From assembly GCA_937899295.1 (NCBI GenBank), contig CALBPO010000011.1, positions 1-7,224 on the forward strand: a DNA stretch of 7,224 nucleotides. The letters run 5' to 3'. Position numbers and translations under genes: made by a program. Source of the stretch: an uncultured Opitutia bacterium. GTDB lineage: Bacteria > Verrucomicrobiota > Verrucomicrobiia > Opitutales > Coraliomargaritaceae. The notes under the pieces were generated by a model, which was given only the letters and a program-made list of their open reading frames with translations, ran no database searches and had not been told where the DNA came from. Position 1 is the first letter of the stretch, and every line of letters starts with the position of its first letter. Below, piece after piece: positions 6,539-7,224 of this stretch.

Positions 6539-7224
6539 ATGAAACCTGCTATAAAGCCAAATCGTCCTTTCTTTTCATCCGGTCCCTGCAGTAAGCGCCC
6601 AGGCTGGTCGCTCGACTCACTTAGCGGCTCGCTCGTCGGTCGCTCGCACCGTGCAAAACCTGCTAAGGCGCGTATCGAAGAGGTCATTGAAAAATCTTCC
6701 TCAATCCTTGGGCTGCCCGAGGGCTACGTCTGCGGAATCATGCCGGCATCGGACACGGGCGCGGTCGAGATGGCCATGTGGTCGCTACTTGGCGAGCGAG
6801 GGGTTGAGATGTGTGCTTGGGAATCTTTCGGCTCTGGTTGGGTCACGGATGTGATTAAACAGCTAAAGCTAGAAAACGTAAGCAATCACGAGGCCGACTA
6901 CGGCCTGCTACCTGATTTCTCAAAGGTAAACTTTGATAACGATGTGGTCTTCACTTACAACGGCACGACCTCGGGCGTGAAACTGCCTAACCTCGACTTC
7001 ATTCCAGCCGACCGCAAAGGCCTCACTATCTGCGACGCCACTTCAGCGGTCTTCGCGATGGATATCGATTTTAACAAGTGCGATGTGGTGACTTGGTCTT
7101 GGCAAAAAGTAATGGGCGGCGAAGGTGCCCACGGCATGATTGTGCTCAGCCCGCGCGCGATTGCCCGCCTTGAAAGCTACACCCCAGCTTGGCCGCTACC
7201 AAAGATCTTCCGCATGACTAAGGG
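6539..7224 (+). CDS. serC: Phosphoserine aminotransferase SerC, N-terminal 228 residues (cut by window end)
   Basis: A PLP enzyme that converts 3-phosphohydroxypyruvate plus glutamate to O-phosphoserine in serine synthesis; it also acts in the DXP-dependent pyridoxine pathway where that exists. I read the open frame by hand from ATG 6539 to the right edge. It matches the subtype best known from Alphaproteobacteria: [18 protein letters not shown] (7-24), [80 protein letters not shown] (Asp166, predicted PLP-pyridine contact) and [13 protein letters not shown] with PLP lysine Lys190. Typical members are close to 390 residues, so about 160 are missing here, by truncation at the window end. It starts at the usual place for the family. 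Codons are richer in G/C than in the leftward genes, which may reflect high expression. Confidence 0.95.
   Translation, partial: MKPAIKPNRPFFSSGPCSKRPGWSLDSLSGSLVGRSHRAKPAKARIEEVIEKSSSILGLPEGYVCGIMPASDTGAVEMAMWSLLGERGVEMCAWESFGSGWVTDVIKQLKLENVSNHEADYGLLPDFSKVNFDNDVVFTYNGTTSGVKLPNLDFIPADRKGLTICDATSAVFAMDIDFNKCDVVTWSWQKVMGGEGAHGMIVLSPRAIARLESYTPAWPLPKIFRMTK

Noticed and set aside
6249..6687. Two minus-strand frames across the end of msrA and the start of serC.
   Set aside because: They are antisense to conserved coding sequence and show no family features.

Overview
The window looks like chromosomal DNA of an aquatic, heterotrophic Gram-negative bacterium. A member of the Verrucomicrobiota (Opitutia-like) is my best guess. 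This rests on a secreted GH43-like carbohydrate enzyme, the 'alphaproteobacterial-type' SerC, the short MsrA form, and the general lack of Shine-Dalgarno sequences before the genes. No rRNA or other lineage marker is present, so the placement is inference. Most of the window is AT-rich; the serC end is visibly richer in G+C.

Layout. (1) 1-2012, minus strand: the N-terminal 670 residues of a large exported protein, open at the window edge. It joins a type-1-copper (cupredoxin-like) domain to a PQQ-dependent glucose/sorbosone dehydrogenase propeller. (2) 2013-2647: a mostly non-coding stretch with a tRNA/tmRNA 3'-end-like fragment, a perfect 14-bp palindrome and one small putative membrane protein (2201-2419, minus). 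(3) 2648-4087, minus: a sigma54-dependent activator with a degenerate receiver domain. (4) 4088-4314: a divergent control region with a 9+9 bp inverted repeat (likely enhancer), an IHF-like site and a near-consensus sigma54 promoter facing right. (5) 4315-4557, plus: an 80-residue protein built from an exact 30-residue repeat with Tyr-Arg-Gly motifs, followed by a strong bidirectional terminator. (6) 4687-5793, minus: an exported GH43-like five-bladed beta-propeller protein. (7) 5919-6392, plus: msrA. (8) 6539-7224, plus: serC, cut by the window end.

The most striking unit is 2648-4612: activator, enhancer, sigma54 promoter, repeat protein and terminator. It reads as a self-contained regulatory module in which the activator probably drives the YRG-repeat protein, and perhaps its own gene. 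The function of the small protein is unknown. The other genes look like independent transcription units: an extracytoplasmic sugar oxidase, a polysaccharide-related enzyme, protein methionine repair, and serine/pyridoxine biosynthesis.
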